From an uncultured Lachnospiraceae bacterium (GTDB lineage: Bacteria; Bacillota; Clostridia; Lachnospirales; Lachnospiraceae), in NCBI GenBank assembly GCA_947632555.1, contig CANRPU010000010.1:42847-106846 (forward strand): DNA of 64,000 bases. The letters are read 5' to 3'. The notes beneath the pieces were generated by a model that saw nothing but the letters and a program-made list of their open reading frames with translations, searched no databases and had not been told where the DNA came from. Both the position numbers and the translations under genes were made by a program. Shown here piece after piece: positions 43,081-54,164 of the stretch (positions are counted from its first letter, which is position 1; the number at the start of each line of letters is the position of its first letter).

Positions 43081-45705
43081 ATGAAAAAGCTCAGCATCGG
43101 GATACTGGCGCATGTGGACGCCGGTAAAACCACCCTCTCGGAAGCGCTTTTATATGTGAGCGGCAGTATTCGGAAAATGGGCAGAGTGGACAATCGGGAC
43201 GCTTTTCTGGACACGGATGCCATGGAGAAGGAGCGGGGCATTACGATTTTTTCCAAACAGGCGGAATTTGTTTACCGGGATATGGCGGTCACGCTCCTGG
43301 ATACGCCCGGACATGTGGATTTTTCGGCGGAAACGGAGAGAACGCTGCAGGTGCTGGACGCGGCGGTGCTTCTGATCAACGGCGCGGACGGGGTGCAGGC
43401 TCATACCAGAACCCTCTGGCGTCTGCTGGCGGAATACGGCGTGCCGGTGTTCCTTTTTGTCAATAAAATGGACCGGCAGGGGGTGGACAGAGCCTCTCTG
43501 CTGGCCGGTCTGCGGGAAAGTTTAAGCGATGCCTGCGTAGATTTTGAAGATGCGGCGGGGGAAGCCTTTTTTGAGAATGTGGCGGTCTGTGATGAAACGC
43601 TTCTGGAGATATTTCTGGAACGCGGCAGTTTAAGTGACGGACAGATAAGCGGCCTGATTCGGGAAAGAAAGGTCTTTCCCTGTTTTTTTGGTTCCGCGCT
43701 GCGGCTCTGGGGAGTGGAAACACTGCTGGAGGGGCTCCGCCGTTTCGCCCAGGCGCCGGATTATCCGGAAGCGTTCGGAGCCAGAGTCTTTAAGATCACG
43801 CGGGATATGCAGGGAAACCGGCTGACCTGTTTAAAGGTGACGGGGGGCACCCTGCGCATGCGGGACAGTATCCGCGCGGGTGAGGGTGAAGACGGCTGGG
43901 AAGAAAAGGTGACCGGTATCAGGGTATATTCCGGAGAGAAGTATGAAACCCTGCAGGAAGCGCCGGCGGGCACGGTCTGTTCGGTCACGGGACTTTCCCG
44001 TACCTATGCGGGAGAAGGGCTGGGCATAGAGAGCGGAAGGGAGATCCCTCTTTTGGAGCCGGTGCTGGTCTATCGGGTGATCCTGCCGCCGGATGAGGAT
44101 GCGGCGGCCATGCTGCCCAGACTGCGCCTTCTGGAGGAAGAAGAGCCTCAGCTCCATGTGGTATGGGATGAAACCCTGCGGGAAATCCAGGTGCGCATTA
44201 TGGGAGAGATCCAGCTGGAGATCCTGCAAAGACAGATAAAAGACCGGTTCGGCGTAACGGTGGAGTTTGGGGAAGGCAGCGTGATCTATAAAGAAACCAT
44301 CGCGTCCGCTGCGGTGGGGATCGGGCATTTTGAACCCCTGCGCCACTACGCGGAGGTACAGCTTCTGCTGGAGCCGGGAGAAGCGGGAAGCGGACTGAGC
44401 TTTGCCAGCCTGTGCAGTGAGGACGCGCTGGCCGGGAACTGGCAGCGGCTGGTGCTGGCGCATTTGGAAGAAAAAGAGCACAAGGGCGTTTTGACGGGCT
44501 CTCCTGTAACGGATATGAGGATCACGCTGCTGACGGGCAGGGCCCACTTAAAGCATACGCAGGGCGGGGACTTCAGACAGGCGGCCTGCAGAGCGGTGCG
44601 CCAGGGGCTGATGGAGGCCGAAAGCGTGCTGCTGGAGCCTTATTATTCTTTTACGCTGGAGGTGCCGGAACGCCACATAGGACGGGCCATGACGGATATA
44701 GACCGTATGTGCGGGATCCCCGGGACGCCTGTTATCGAGGGAGGCGTGGCGTTGCTTGTCGGGATCGCGCCGGTGACATCCATGCGGGGGTATCAGAGAG
44801 AGGTCGCGGCTTATACCCAGGGAGTGGGAAAGCTGTCCTGTACGCTCAGGGGATATTTTCCCTGCCACAATACGGAAGAGGTGATGGCGGGGCTGGCTTA
44901 TGACCCTGAGGAGGATACGAGCGAGCCCGCGGGCTCCGTGTTCTGCGCCCATGGGGCAGGTTTCGCGGTGCCCTGGTATGAGGTAAAGAACTATGCCCAC
45001 ACAGAGGTGTGGAAAATACCGGAAACGGACCGGGGAAGCGTTTCGCCTCCATGCCCGGAAGCGGCAGTGAAAAGGGCCGCGGAGGCGGCAGAGAGAAAAG
45101 CGGGAAAATCAGCGGCGGATATGACCCTGGGGACTGACGAGATAGACGCGATCCTGGAGCGGACCTTCGGCGCCAACAGGCGGAGAGGGGAAACAGGAAA
45201 GGGGATCTACAGGAAGGCAAAGAAAACGGCGGAAAACACGCGGGCGGTTGTCAGGAACTTTAAACCCGCGGAAAAGAAAGAGGAATATCTGCTGATAGAC
45301 GGCTACAATATCATTTTTGCCTGGGAAGAGCTTTCGGAACTGGCCAGGATCAGCATAGACGGAGCAAGGGGCAGGCTTCTGGATATTCTGTCGGATTACC
45401 ACGGCATGAGGACTGGGGAGCTTATTGTGGTGTTTGATGCCTACCGTGTGCAGGGGCATGCCGCGGAGATCATAGATTACCACAATATCCATGTGGTCTT
45501 TACCGCGGAGGCGCAGACCGCGGACAGCTATATAGAAAAATTCGCCCATGAAAACGGGAAAAAATACCGGGTGACGGTGGCCACTTCGGATGGTCTGGAG
45601 CAGATCATCATCAGGGGAGAGGGCTGTTTGCTGCTCTCTGCCAGGGAACTGTGGCTGGAAGTGGAGGCCCATAAAAAGCGGATAAGGGAGGAATATCATG
45701 TCTGA
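43081..45705 (+). CDS. TetM-like ribosomal GTPase fused to an NYN (YacP/Rae1-like) ribonuclease domain
   Basis: An 874-residue fusion. Residues 1-650 resemble the EF-G/TetM ribosomal-protection family: AHVDAGKTT (G1), RGITI (G2), DTPGH (G3), NKMD (G4), then domains II-V with [14 protein letters not shown] charged linker (about 660-730) leads to an NYN/PIN-type nuclease domain (735-874) with [11 protein letters not shown] (Asp740), [16 protein letters not shown] and VATSDGLEQ, as in YacP. The Bacillus YacP protein Rae1 cuts mRNA in the ribosomal A site, the same place where TetM-like GTPases bind. A joint role in ribosome rescue or mRNA cleavage is inferred. A tetracycline-resistance label is not justified by sequence alone. 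Its 3' end overlaps the FGGY kinase by 8 bp. Confidence 0.88.
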   Translation: MKKLSIGILAHVDAGKTTLSEALLYVSGSIRKMGRVDNRDAFLDTDAMEKERGITIFSKQAEFVYRDMAVTLLDTPGHVDFSAETERTLQVLDAAVLLINGADGVQAHTRTLWRLLAEYGVPVFLFVNKMDRQGVDRASLLAGLRESLSDACVDFEDAAGEAFFENVAVCDETLLEIFLERGSLSDGQISGLIRERKVFPCFFGSALRLWGVETLLEGLRRFAQAPDYPEAFGARVFKITRDMQGNRLTCLKVTGGTLRMRDSIRAGEGEDGWEEKVTGIRVYSGEKYETLQEAPAGTVCSVTGLSRTYAGEGLGIESGREIPLLEPVLVYRVILPPDEDAAAMLPRLRLLEEEEPQLHVVWDETLREIQVRIMGEIQLEILQRQIKDRFGVTVEFGEGSVIYKETIASAAVGIGHFEPLRHYAEVQLLLEPGEAGSGLSFASLCSEDALAGNWQRLVLAHLEEKEHKGVLTGSPVTDMRITLLTGRAHLKHTQGGDFRQAACRAVRQGLMEAESVLLEPYYSFTLEVPERHIGRAMTDIDRMCGIPGTPVIEGGVALLVGIAPVTSMRGYQREVAAYTQGVGKLSCTLRGYFPCHNTEEVMAGLAYDPEEDTSEPAGSVFCAHGAGFAVPWYEVKNYAHTEVWKIPETDRGSVSPPCPEAAVKRAAEAAERKAGKSAADMTLGTDEIDAILERTFGANRRRGETGKGIYRKAKKTAENTRAVVRNFKPAEKKEEYLLIDGYNIIFAWEELSELARISIDGARGRLLDILSDYHGMRTGELIVVFDAYRVQGHAAEIIDYHNIHVVFTAEAQTADSYIEKFAHENGKKYRVTVATSDGLEQIIIRGEGCLLLSARELWLEVEAHKKRIREEYHV

Positions 45706-47323
45706 CACCAGAACAGAAGAGGATCTGCGGACAGGAAAAGAGTGGATCTTACAGGGGCGGACGGCCCTGGGAATAGAATTTGGCTCCACCAGGATCAAGG
45801 CGGTGCTCATAGGAGAGGACTACCGTATTCTGGCGGACGGCAGCCACGCGTGGGAAAACAGTCTGCGCGGAGGACTCTGGACCTATTCTCTGGAAGATAT
45901 CTGGGGCGGTCTGCAGGACTGTTACGCCGCGCTGGCCGGAGAGGTGCTGGCTAAATACGGCGTGGTCTTAAAAACCGTAGGCAGCATTGGCATTTCCGGC
46001 ATGATGCACGGATATATGGCTTTTGATTCCCAGGGGAATCTGCTGGTGCCCTTCAGAACCTGGAGAAATACCACGACGGCCCGGGCGGCGGAAGAACTGA
46101 CGGCGCTTTTCGGGTATCCGATCCCCCAGAGATGGAGCGTGGCCCATCTTTATCAGGCCGTGCTGAATGACGAACCCCACCTGGAGAGGCTGGCTTATCT
46201 GACTACATTGGCCGGGTATGTGCATTTTAAGCTGACGGGAGAAAGGCTGGTGGGCGTGGGAGAAGCCTCCGGTATGTTCCCCGTGGACGGGGAGGGGCGC
46301 GGTTACGACAGGGAGATGCTGCGGCGTTTTACGGCGCTCATGCAGGAAAAATACAGGGGAAAGTATCCGTGGAACATAGAGGATATCCTGCCCCGGGTGC
46401 GGACGGCGGGAGAAGCGGGAGGCGTATTGAGCCCGGAAGGCGCGAAACTGCTGGACGTAAGCGGCAATCTGGAGGCGGGCATCCCGCTGTGTCCTCCTGA
46501 GGGGGACGCGGGCACCGGCATGGTGGCTACCTGCAGCGTTGCCAGGCGGACGGGAAATATTTCCGCCGGGACTTCTGTATTTGCCATGGTGGTGCTGGAA
46601 AAGCCGCTCTCCCGCGTTTACAGGGAGATCGACCTGGTAACGACGCCTGCCGGAGCGCCGGTGGCTATGGTGCACTGCAACAACTGTACCTCCGATCTAA
46701 ACGCCTGGGCCGGTCTGTTCGGAGAATGTCTGGAAGTCTTTGGCAGAAAAACGGAGGCGGAAGAACTCTATACCGTTCTTTATCGGAAGGCTTTGGAGGG
46801 AGCGCCGGACTGCGGCGGCCTTCTTTCCTACAATTATGTATCGGGAGAGCCTGTAACGGGATTTTCGGAGGGCAGGCCGTTATTTGTGAGAAAACCGGAT
46901 GCCGCCCTGCATCTGGCGGATTTTATGCGGCTGCAGCTGTACAGCGCGCTGGCGGCGCTGGAAACCGGTATGGATATCCTGCGGAAGGAACAGGTAGGAA
47001 TCGACAGGCTGCTGGGGCACGGCGGTTTTTATAAAACGCCGGAGGCCGGTCAGCGCGTAACGGCGGCAGCCCTGAATTGTCCCGTAACGGTGATGGAAAC
47101 GGCGGGAGAAGGAGGCGCGTGGGGCATGGCGGTGTTGGCGGCCTACGGGAGGAAGAAAGAAGAAGGAGAAACGCTGGAGGCTTTTCTGGATAAGAAAGTA
47201 TTCGCGGAAGCGGCCGGAACGACGATCACTCCCGAAGCGGCGGAAGTGAAAGGATTTGAAACCTTTATGGAACATTACCGCCGGGGACTGGATATAGAGC
47301 GGGCGGCCGTGGAAGCGTTCTGA
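45698..47323 (+). CDS. FGGY family carbohydrate kinase, ribulokinase-like
   Basis: A 541-residue sugar kinase of the FGGY family. It shows [14 protein letters not shown] (phosphate-1), the [13 protein letters not shown] catalytic region, FRTWRNTTT, a [11 protein letters not shown] segment, ISAGTS and the closing [14 protein letters not shown]. The extended N-terminus and the neighbouring AraD-type epimerase favour a ketopentose such as L-ribulose as substrate, giving the kinase-epimerase pair of L-arabinose catabolism. An L-arabinose isomerase is not visible, so the entry sugar is uncertain. It starts inside the GTPase-NYN gene. Confidence 0.88.
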   Translation: MSDTRTEEDLRTGKEWILQGRTALGIEFGSTRIKAVLIGEDYRILADGSHAWENSLRGGLWTYSLEDIWGGLQDCYAALAGEVLAKYGVVLKTVGSIGISGMMHGYMAFDSQGNLLVPFRTWRNTTTARAAEELTALFGYPIPQRWSVAHLYQAVLNDEPHLERLAYLTTLAGYVHFKLTGERLVGVGEASGMFPVDGEGRGYDREMLRRFTALMQEKYRGKYPWNIEDILPRVRTAGEAGGVLSPEGAKLLDVSGNLEAGIPLCPPEGDAGTGMVATCSVARRTGNISAGTSVFAMVVLEKPLSRVYREIDLVTTPAGAPVAMVHCNNCTSDLNAWAGLFGECLEVFGRKTEAEELYTVLYRKALEGAPDCGGLLSYNYVSGEPVTGFSEGRPLFVRKPDAALHLADFMRLQLYSALAALETGMDILRKEQVGIDRLLGHGGFYKTPEAGQRVTAAALNCPVTVMETAGEGGAWGMAVLAAYGRKKEEGETLEAFLDKKVFAEAAGTTITPEAAEVKGFETFMEHYRRGLDIERAAVEAF

Positions 47324-47378
47324 AAAACGCGCGGACTGTGCCGCGGGAACGGGCGCGCCGCGGGAAAAGGAGAAAAAT

Positions 47379-48080
47379 ATGCTGGAAAGATTAAAGCAGG
47401 AGGTCTACGAGGCCAATATGGAACTGCCCCGCCGCGGGCTGGTAACGTTGACCTGGGGAAACGTGAGCGGTATTGACCGGGAGAGCGGTCTTTTTGTCAT
47501 AAAACCCAGCGGAGTACCCTATGAGGAATTAAAGCCGCAGGATATGGTAGTGCTCAATCTGCGGGGAGAGCAGGTGGAAGGGACATACCGGCCTTCCTCC
47601 GACACGCCGACACATCTGGAACTGTACCGGGCTTTTCCCAAGATCGGAGGGATCACGCACACCCATTCCGCCTGGGCCGCCAGCTGGGCGCAGGCAGGCA
47701 GGGCGATCCCCTGTTACGGGACTACTCACGCGGATTATATATACGGCGAGGTCCCCTGTGTCCGGAATCTGACGGAAGAAGAAATTGCATCGGCCTATGA
47801 GCAGAATACAGGGCTGCTGATCGTAAGGGAGTTTCAGGAAAGAGGGTTGGACGAGGAGGCGGTACCTGCCGTACTCTGTAAGAATCATGGCCCCTTCACC
47901 TGGGGCAGGGATGCCGGGGAAGCGCTGCGCAACGCGGTGGTATTGGAAGAGGTGGCCAGAATGGCGGCCCGTACCGAAATGCTCAACCCGCAGGTAAAGC
48001 CTGCTCCCCGCGCCTTGCAGGAAAAACATTATTCCAGAAAGCACGGGGCAGGAGCTTATTACGGTCAGAAGAAAAAATAG
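47379..48080 (+). CDS. araD: L-ribulose-5-phosphate 4-epimerase (AraD-type)
   Basis: Interconverts L-ribulose 5-phosphate and D-xylulose 5-phosphate by retro-aldol chemistry. The 233 residues are of normal length, with [27 protein letters not shown], the zinc pair in [24 protein letters not shown] and NHGPFTWG. It follows the FGGY kinase by 55 bp with a GGAG site, completing a kinase-epimerase pair that feeds the pentose phosphate pathway. The substrate chirality is inferred from family resemblance. Confidence 0.9.
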   Translation: MLERLKQEVYEANMELPRRGLVTLTWGNVSGIDRESGLFVIKPSGVPYEELKPQDMVVLNLRGEQVEGTYRPSSDTPTHLELYRAFPKIGGITHTHSAWAASWAQAGRAIPCYGTTHADYIYGEVPCVRNLTEEEIASAYEQNTGLLIVREFQERGLDEEAVPAVLCKNHGPFTWGRDAGEALRNAVVLEEVARMAARTEMLNPQVKPAPRALQEKHYSRKHGAGAYYGQKKK

Positions 48081-48088
48081 AGCGGACG

Positions 48089-49891
48089 TCAGATCTTGAA
48101 ACGCCGCATATGTTCTGCCAGCGTAAAGGAAGCCTGGGATACGGTTTCGGCGCTTTCCTCCACCTTTTTGCTGTCTTCGGAGATATGTAAGGAAGACTCC
48201 GCGAGCACCTGGGTGGAAGCCAGGATCTCTTCCGTGCTGGCTGACTGTTCTTCGGAGAGCGCGGCAATATTGGTAGCCACGTCATCTACCTGATGTATCT
48301 GCGTGACAATGTGCTGCAGGACCTCTCCCGTAGAGGAAACGTTCTGGTAGATATGATTGAAGATCTCACAGGAGTCGGTGACCTTGGAAGCGTTGTCCTC
48401 TATAAAGTGTACGCTTTCGTCCGTTTTCTTTACCATATCGTCTACCTGCACCGTAACGTGGGAAATGATATCGGCGATCTGGGTGGCGGAATCCGAACTG
48501 ATCTCCGCCAGTTTGCGGATCTCATCGGCAACCACCGAGAAGCCGCGGCCCGCTTCGCCTGCCCGAGCCGCCTCGATAGCGGCGTTCAGGGAAAGCAGAT
48601 TGGTCTGTTTGGCGATATCGCTGATAACCTGCACGATGGAGTGGATCTGGGCGGTGGAAGTACCTACGCCGGCTACCACTTCTTCCAGTTCTTTCATGGT
48701 GGTGACGATGGACTGCATGGTATCCGCCACCTGTTCCATATCCGCGCGGCCCTGTCTAGCCACGGTAACGGTCTGCTGCATCTTTTCGCTGGCCGTGCCG
48801 CTGTCCTGATTGGTGCTGTTGACCACTTCAGCCAGAGTGGTGGCGTGCTGCGCCAGTTCCTGAATGGCATTGGCCACCTGGTCCAGAGTGATCTGCATAT
48901 CCCCCATGGATTCCGCCTGTGTCTGGGAGGTGCCGGCGAGGGCTTCCGCGATCTGCTTGGTGGAACCGGAGTGCGTGCTTAAGGAATCGGAAACGCTGCG
49001 GATATCCGTGATGACCTCGCCCATAACGGAAACAAAATCCTTTAAGGCGCCGCTCATGACCGCGATTTCGTCGTGGCCGGCCGGTTTTGTGATCTGTACG
49101 GAGAAATCACCGTCCGTAATGCTGGTCAATACCTTTGTCAGCTTGTTGATGGGAGCCGTGGTACGGTTGATGACGATGCTGACTATGACGAGGATGATGA
49201 GCAGCATGATCAGAATGACAGCCATCAGGCCGAGGAAAGTGGGAACCAGGTCGTTGGTAATATAGGAATCCGGCATGCAGAACACCAGCACCCAGGGCAT
49301 CTTCTGAAAAGGCTGGGCAAGGACGTAATAGGAATCGGAGCCGTCCTTTAAGTGTTTTACGGGCAGTTCCTCATCCAGCCCTTTGGGCAGGTTGGAGATC
49401 ATATCGGCGATTTCGCCCAGGAAGGAATCCGCTTCCGCTTCATAGATGATGCTGTTTTTCACATCGTTGTTTTTGTTGGCCAGGACCTTGCCGGTATCCC
49501 GGTCTACCAGAAAAGCGTAACCGCAGTCCATGACGGAGAGATTTTCCATCTCACTGTAAATGTTCCAGAGCGCCGAGGGCCTGTCAAAAATCTTGTTGTA
49601 AGCGCCGTCCAGGGAGGGCGAGCTGGTATATGTCACCATGTCCACGGTAAAGGAATTGACGTTGGATTCGGCTTCCTTGCGCAGCGTTCGGATGGCGGAA
49701 TCGGTCAGGATGCTTCTGGTGCTGAAAAAGCTGACCAGTATAAGCAGAGCGAAGGAAATGACGAACAGCACGGTGATGATGCCCAGCAGTCTGGTGCGGA
49801 TGCTGGAAATCTTTCTGCCGGCGGTCTGACGGACCTTAGCTCTGGCCTTTTTAACGGAACCTTTCGGAAGGGAAGCTCGTTTGTGGGACAT
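48089..49891 (-). CDS. Membrane methyl-accepting chemotaxis protein
   Basis: A 600-residue transmembrane chemoreceptor. A basic N-terminus and first helix (about 30-55) are followed by an extracytoplasmic Cache sensor (60-210, with [19 protein letters not shown]), a second helix (about 220-245), HAMP ([25 protein letters not shown]), a long coiled coil and the MCP tip ([33 protein letters not shown]). The last residues lack a clear CheR-docking pentapeptide. The gene converges with araD, 8 bp away, and has its own strong promoter. The ligand is unknown. Confidence 0.94.
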   Translation of the reverse strand: MSHKRASLPKGSVKKARAKVRQTAGRKISSIRTRLLGIITVLFVISFALLILVSFFSTRSILTDSAIRTLRKEAESNVNSFTVDMVTYTSSPSLDGAYNKIFDRPSALWNIYSEMENLSVMDCGYAFLVDRDTGKVLANKNNDVKNSIIYEAEADSFLGEIADMISNLPKGLDEELPVKHLKDGSDSYYVLAQPFQKMPWVLVFCMPDSYITNDLVPTFLGLMAVILIMLLIILVIVSIVINRTTAPINKLTKVLTSITDGDFSVQITKPAGHDEIAVMSGALKDFVSVMGEVITDIRSVSDSLSTHSGSTKQIAEALAGTSQTQAESMGDMQITLDQVANAIQELAQHATTLAEVVNSTNQDSGTASEKMQQTVTVARQGRADMEQVADTMQSIVTTMKELEEVVAGVGTSTAQIHSIVQVISDIAKQTNLLSLNAAIEAARAGEAGRGFSVVADEIRKLAEISSDSATQIADIISHVTVQVDDMVKKTDESVHFIEDNASKVTDSCEIFNHIYQNVSSTGEVLQHIVTQIHQVDDVATNIAALSEEQSASTEEILASTQVLAESSLHISEDSKKVEESAETVSQASFTLAEHMRRFKI

Positions 49892-49928
49892 GGAAATTCC
49901 TCCTTAATTTAGGATAATAATTACTATC

Positions 49929-49957
49929 AGTATATCATAATTTGAGAGAATAATCAA
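49929..49957 (-). promoter_or_regulatory. Promoter of the membrane chemoreceptor
   Basis: On the minus strand TTGATT (49957-49952) and TATACT (49934-49929) are 17 bp apart, about 38 bp upstream of the ATG, which is led by TAAGGAGG. Confidence 0.72.
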
Positions 49958-50009
49958 TGAATCTTAAAAGATTTCTTTGTGTCTGTTGAATATGGAAAGG
50001 AGAAAGATC

Positions 50010-51134
50010 ATGGCGGATACTGTGACGGATTACGTGAAGCGTTACGGGGATTATACATTTATGGAAAAACCCCTGAATGCTGTGGACAGCCTGGCGCTCT
50101 GTCAGCTTTCCTATTTGAAATTTGAGAACCTGGTGCCGCCTCCTGAAAAGGGGAAAAAGCCGGTCAGCCTGCGGAAAATAGCGGCGGACAAGGCCGCGGA
50201 CGGACTTTTCGCGGACAAGCGTTTTGAGAAAGAAAACCGGGAACTGTTTTCCGCTCTCAGAAAAAGCAGGCGGTTCGGAAAGCTGAAAATGAACTATTAT
50301 GTCAACTATATTGAAACCGAAAAAGAAACCCAGTTTTCCGCGATTACGTTTTTCCTGGAAGACGGTACGGTGTTTATCGCTTTCCGGGGGACCGACGAAA
50401 CGCTGATAGGGTGGAAAGAAGATTTTAACATGGCGGTCTGGTGGCCTCTGTTCGGCCAGCTCTGCGCTGTGGAATACCTGGAGCGCGTGGCGGAGAATTT
50501 TTCGGGAGCTTTCCAGATGGGAGGACACTCCAAAGGAGGAAATTTTGCCGTTTACGCGGCCATGCGCTGTAAACCCGAGGTCAGGGAGAGGATCGGGAAG
50601 ATCTACAGTATGGACGGGCCCGGATTTCCGGCGGAGGCGGTAAAGCCGGAGGAGTACGCGGAAATAGAAGACAGAGTGGTGAAGATCCTGCCGCATTCCT
50701 CCGTGGTGGGTATGCTGTTTGAAAATAAGGGGCCGATCCGGGTAGTGGAGAGCAAAGGATTCGGACTGCTGCAGCACGATCCTTATACCTGGCTCATCGA
50801 CGGAGATGATTTCCGGTATGTGAAAGATATCTATGCCGCAAGACGGTTTCAGGACAAGGCCCTGAATATCTGGATACGCTCGCTGGAGGAAGAGGACAGA
50901 AAGCTGTTTGTCAACACGCTCTACCGGGTGGCCGCCGCGTCCGAAGCGAAGGATCTGATAGAGCTGACGGCGGACTGGAAGAAGAGCGCGGCGGGAATGC
51001 TGGGGGAATTAAAAGAGATGGATGCGGAAACCAGGCGCAGGCTGCGGAAACTGATGAAAGGCTTCTTTGACACCGCGGCAGAACAGATGAAGGGGAGCCG
51101 GTCAGTCCGTAAGAGAGGCAAAAAAACGCAATAG
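50010..51134 (+). CDS. DUF2974 (Mbeg1-like) alpha/beta hydrolase
   Basis: A 374-residue protein of the DUF2974 family with a lipase-like alpha/beta-hydrolase core. The oxyanion region AFRGTDETLIGWKEDFNM and nucleophile elbow GGHSKGGNFAVYAA (Ser in GHSKGG) are clear, and SMDGPGF and HDPYTWLIDG follow. There is no signal peptide. The substrate and role are not known. The ATG at 50010 has AAAGGAG; the frame is open from 49977. Its 3' end overlaps the convergent GATase1 gene by 33 bp. Confidence 0.86.
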   Translation: MADTVTDYVKRYGDYTFMEKPLNAVDSLALCQLSYLKFENLVPPPEKGKKPVSLRKIAADKAADGLFADKRFEKENRELFSALRKSRRFGKLKMNYYVNYIETEKETQFSAITFFLEDGTVFIAFRGTDETLIGWKEDFNMAVWWPLFGQLCAVEYLERVAENFSGAFQMGGHSKGGNFAVYAAMRCKPEVRERIGKIYSMDGPGFPAEAVKPEEYAEIEDRVVKILPHSSVVGMLFENKGPIRVVESKGFGLLQHDPYTWLIDGDDFRYVKDIYAARRFQDKALNIWIRSLEEEDRKLFVNTLYRVAAASEAKDLIELTADWKKSAAGMLGELKEMDAETRRRLRKLMKGFFDTAAEQMKGSRSVRKRGKKTQ

Positions 51135-51737
51135 TTTTTCCCCTTCCGGCAGCAGGCGCTCCGGATGCCACTGTACGCCGAAAACGGGCAGGCTTTTGTG
51201 GCAGAAAGCTTCCGGAACAGGGGAAGGCAGGGCATACTGGACAGGCAGCAGACCCGTTCCCAGCCGGTCCACGCATTGGTGATGGGCGCTGTTTACGCGC
51301 AGAGAGGCGCCGTAAAGGGAAAAGAGAAAGGTATCGGGGAAAATGACGGTGTCGTGATACTGATCTCCGTCTTTGTAGCAGTGGCTGTCCGCTTCCTGCA
51401 TGTGCTGGCATAAGGTGCCGCCGAAAAATACGTTGATGAGCTGCATCCCTTTGCAGATGCCCAGTACGGGTCTGCGGCAGCGCAGGGCAAGTTCCAGAGC
51501 CTGCAGCTGCAGAATGTCCAGCTCCGTATCAATGTGGCGGGAACCGTTGTTCTTCTGTCCGAAAAACGCGGGAGTGATGTCACCGCCCCCCGGCAGCAGC
51601 AGGGCGGAGCAGGAAGCGGCCGCGCTGGCGGAAAGGGTGGTTATGGTGGGGACGCCGATGTCCCCCAGGGCTTTTTCGTAGCGGCCGGTGGATTCCCTGC
51701 GGCCGGCGATCAGGATCGGACGGGCAGTTCGCTGCAT
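51102..51737 (-). CDS. Gamma-glutamyl-gamma-aminobutyrate hydrolase-like class I glutamine amidotransferase
   Basis: A 211-residue GATase1-type hydrolase of the PuuD/peptidase C26 group. It has LLPGGGDITPAFFG, the nucleophile Cys in LGICKGMQLINVFFGGTLCQ, and the His-Glu pair in VQWHPER. The group releases amines or amino acids from gamma-glutamyl conjugates, for example in putrescine degradation. The frame runs to 52064, but the ATG at 51737 begins the family sequence PILIAGRRE and follows CGGAG. It stands alone on the minus strand, convergent with DUF2974. The substrate is not certain. Confidence 0.88.
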   Translation of the reverse strand: MQRTARPILIAGRRESTGRYEKALGDIGVPTITTLSASAAASCSALLLPGGGDITPAFFGQKNNGSRHIDTELDILQLQALELALRCRRPVLGICKGMQLINVFFGGTLCQHMQEADSHCYKDGDQYHDTVIFPDTFLFSLYGASLRVNSAHHQCVDRLGTGLLPVQYALPSPVPEAFCHKSLPVFGVQWHPERLLPEGEKLLRFFASLTD

Positions 51738-51828
51738 AGAGAACTCCGTAAGGTTTTCTGTTATTGTATGCGTGGGAAAGGAAAACGATGACAGCCAAGC
51801 GGTCATGGAAAAGCCGTAAAAGTTATAC

Positions 51829-51857
51829 TTGGAAATCCATGGAAAATAAGGTAAAAT
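51829..51857 (+). promoter_or_regulatory. Promoter of the GH95-esterase operon
   Basis: TTGGAA at 51829-51834 and TAAAAT at 51852-51857 are 17 bp apart, 43 bp ahead of the GH95 ATG. Confidence 0.65.
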
Positions 51858-51900
51858 GACCTTATCAAGGGCCGTTATAGCGGCGGAATGAGAGGAAACG

Positions 51901-54162
51901 ATGAGCAGCAGATTGTGGTATGAGCGGCCGGCGGCCGTCTGGGAAGAAGCCCTCCCGCTGGGAAACGGCAGGATGGGAGCTATGGTATTCGGAGAACCCG
52001 TCAACGAACTGATCCAGGTGAATGAGGACAGTATGTGGTACGGAGGTCCTGTGGACAGGATCAACCCGGATACCAGGAAGTATCTGCCTCAGATCCGGGA
52101 ACTGATCTTAAAGGGGGAGATCCGCAGGGCGGAACGGCTGATGAAAATGGCCATGTCCGGCTGTCCCGACAGCGCCCATCCCTATCAGACGCTGGGAAAT
52201 ATTCATTTTCTGTTTGAAAATGTGGGAGAAGTGAGCGGTTACAGACGTTCGCTGGATCTGGAAAAAGCTCTGTACGAAAGCAGTTTTTCGGCGGACGGCG
52301 TCTTCTATACAAGGGAGATCTTTTTTTCCGCTCCGGACGATGTCATGGTCATGCGCCTGAAAGCGGACCGGGAAGGGGCCATTACGTTTCAGACGCTGCT
52401 GCGCCGGGAAAAATTTTTTGACGGTATCAGAAAATGTGGAAACAACGGGATCTGTCTTTACGGGAATCTGGGAAAGGGCGGATTTGATTTTGCCATGCAG
52501 GTTTCGGCGTTTGCCAGGGGCGGAAGCGTATGCGTCATCGGGGAACATCTGCTGGTGGAGGAAGCGGACGAGGTGCTGCTGTTTTTCTGCGCGGGCACCA
52601 CATACCGTATGGAGAATGTGGAAGAGGAGATCGACGATAAGATCCGCCGGGCCGCGGCCAGATCTTTTGAAACGCTTTTAGCCGCCCACACGGAGGATTA
52701 CGGCGCGCTGTTTGGCCGGGTGGAATTTTCCCTGGGAGATTTGTCCGCGTATGACGCGGTTCCCACGGACGAGCGTATCCGGCGGGCAAAGGAAGGCAGC
52801 ATAGATAAGGGACTGTCCAAACTCTATTTTGATTTCGGACGCTATCTGCTGATCGCCTGCAGCAGGGAAGGTACTCTGCCCGCTACCCTGCAGGGTATCT
52901 GGAACAAAGATATGCTGCCGCCCTGGGACTGCAAATACACCATCAATATCAATACCCAGATGAACTACTGGCCGGCGGAAGTCTGCAATCTGACAGAATG
53001 TCATATGCCGCTGTTTGAGCAGATCAAGAACATGGTGGCGAAGGGACGGGAAACGGCGGAGCGCATGTACGGCTGCAGAGGCTTTATGTGCCACCACAAT
53101 ACGGATATCTGGGGAGATACGGTAACGCAGGATCAATGGATACCGGGTTCCTACTGGGTGATGGGAGCGGCCTGGCTGTGCACCCACCAGTGGACGCATT
53201 TTGAATATACCCGGGATATGGAGTTTTTAAAGGAGCATTTCCCGATCATGCGGGAGGCGGCGCTGTTCTTCCTGGACTATATGATAGAGGACGGCGGGTA
53301 TCTGAAAACCTGTCCTTCCGTTTCGCCGGAGAACACCTTTATCCTGCCCAGCGGAGAAAGAGGATCCAACACGGCGGGGGTGACCATGGACAACCAGATC
53401 CTGCGGGATCTTTTTACCCAGTGTATTGAAGCCGCCGCTGTTCTGGGCGTGGACGATGCGTTAAACGAGGAGATAAAGGCTGCCAGGGATAAACTGCTGC
53501 CTACGCGGATAGGGCCGAAGGGAAACATCCTGGAATGGCCGGAGGACTATGAGGAAGCGGAGCCGGGGCACAGGCACATTTCTCATCTGTACGGGCTGCA
53601 TCCTTCCGGACAGATCACCGTGGACGGCACGCCGGAGCTGGCCGCGGCCGCCAGAGTGACGCTGGAGCGCAGGCTGTCCCACGGGGGCGGACACACCGGC
53701 TGGAGCAGAGCGTGGATCATGAACCATTATGCCAAGCTCTGGGACGGAGAAAAGGCCTATGAGAATTTTGAGCAGCTGATGGCGCAATCCACTCTGCCAA
53801 ATCTCTTTGACAATCATCCGCCTTTCCAGATAGACGGCAATTTCGGCGCCACGGCCGCCATAGCGGAAATGCTGGTACAGAGCAGTTCTGAAAGGATCGT
53901 GCTTCTGCCGGCGCTGCCGGAAAAATGGCAGGAAGGCAGCGTACGGGGGCTCTGCGTAAAGGGCGGAGGTGAAATAGAGCTCGCCTGGAAGGACGGAAAA
54001 CTGACGAAGGCCCTGCTGCGCGCCAGACAGGATATGCGCACCAAGGTCAGGCTGGGAGAAAGCGTTCAGGAAGTGTGCCTGAAAGCGGGGGAAGAACGGG
54101 AACTGATTTTTCCTGACTCTGCCGTAAAAACGGCGTGTGCCGGGAGCGCGCGGGAGGGATGA
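51901..54162 (+). CDS. GH95 family alpha-L-fucosidase or related glycosidase
   Basis: A 753-residue inverting glycosidase of family GH95, which removes 1,2-alpha-L-fucose, or in some members L-galactose, from glycans. Typical segments are PLGNGRMGAMVFG, QVNEDSMWYGGP near the N-terminus, NTQMNYWPAEVCNLTECH, SVSPEN, and the C-terminal PPFQIDGNFGATAAIAEML. No signal peptide is seen, so it acts inside the cell on imported oligosaccharides. Length and domain order are normal. The downstream esterase starts 3 bp after its stop, suggesting joint processing of acylated host or plant glycans. Confidence 0.93.
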   Translation: MSSRLWYERPAAVWEEALPLGNGRMGAMVFGEPVNELIQVNEDSMWYGGPVDRINPDTRKYLPQIRELILKGEIRRAERLMKMAMSGCPDSAHPYQTLGNIHFLFENVGEVSGYRRSLDLEKALYESSFSADGVFYTREIFFSAPDDVMVMRLKADREGAITFQTLLRREKFFDGIRKCGNNGICLYGNLGKGGFDFAMQVSAFARGGSVCVIGEHLLVEEADEVLLFFCAGTTYRMENVEEEIDDKIRRAAARSFETLLAAHTEDYGALFGRVEFSLGDLSAYDAVPTDERIRRAKEGSIDKGLSKLYFDFGRYLLIACSREGTLPATLQGIWNKDMLPPWDCKYTININTQMNYWPAEVCNLTECHMPLFEQIKNMVAKGRETAERMYGCRGFMCHHNTDIWGDTVTQDQWIPGSYWVMGAAWLCTHQWTHFEYTRDMEFLKEHFPIMREAALFFLDYMIEDGGYLKTCPSVSPENTFILPSGERGSNTAGVTMDNQILRDLFTQCIEAAAVLGVDDALNEEIKAARDKLLPTRIGPKGNILEWPEDYEEAEPGHRHISHLYGLHPSGQITVDGTPELAAAARVTLERRLSHGGGHTGWSRAWIMNHYAKLWDGEKAYENFEQLMAQSTLPNLFDNHPPFQIDGNFGATAAIAEMLVQSSSERIVLLPALPEKWQEGSVRGLCVKGGGEIELAWKDGKLTKALLRARQDMRTKVRLGESVQEVCLKAGEERELIFPDSAVKTACAGSAREG

Positions 54163-54164
54163 AC

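Noticed and set aside
43081..45705. Tetracycline resistance gene tetM/tetO
   Set aside because: The GTPase is only family-level similar, carries an NYN nuclease domain and sits in a sugar/chemotaxis context; resistance is not supported.
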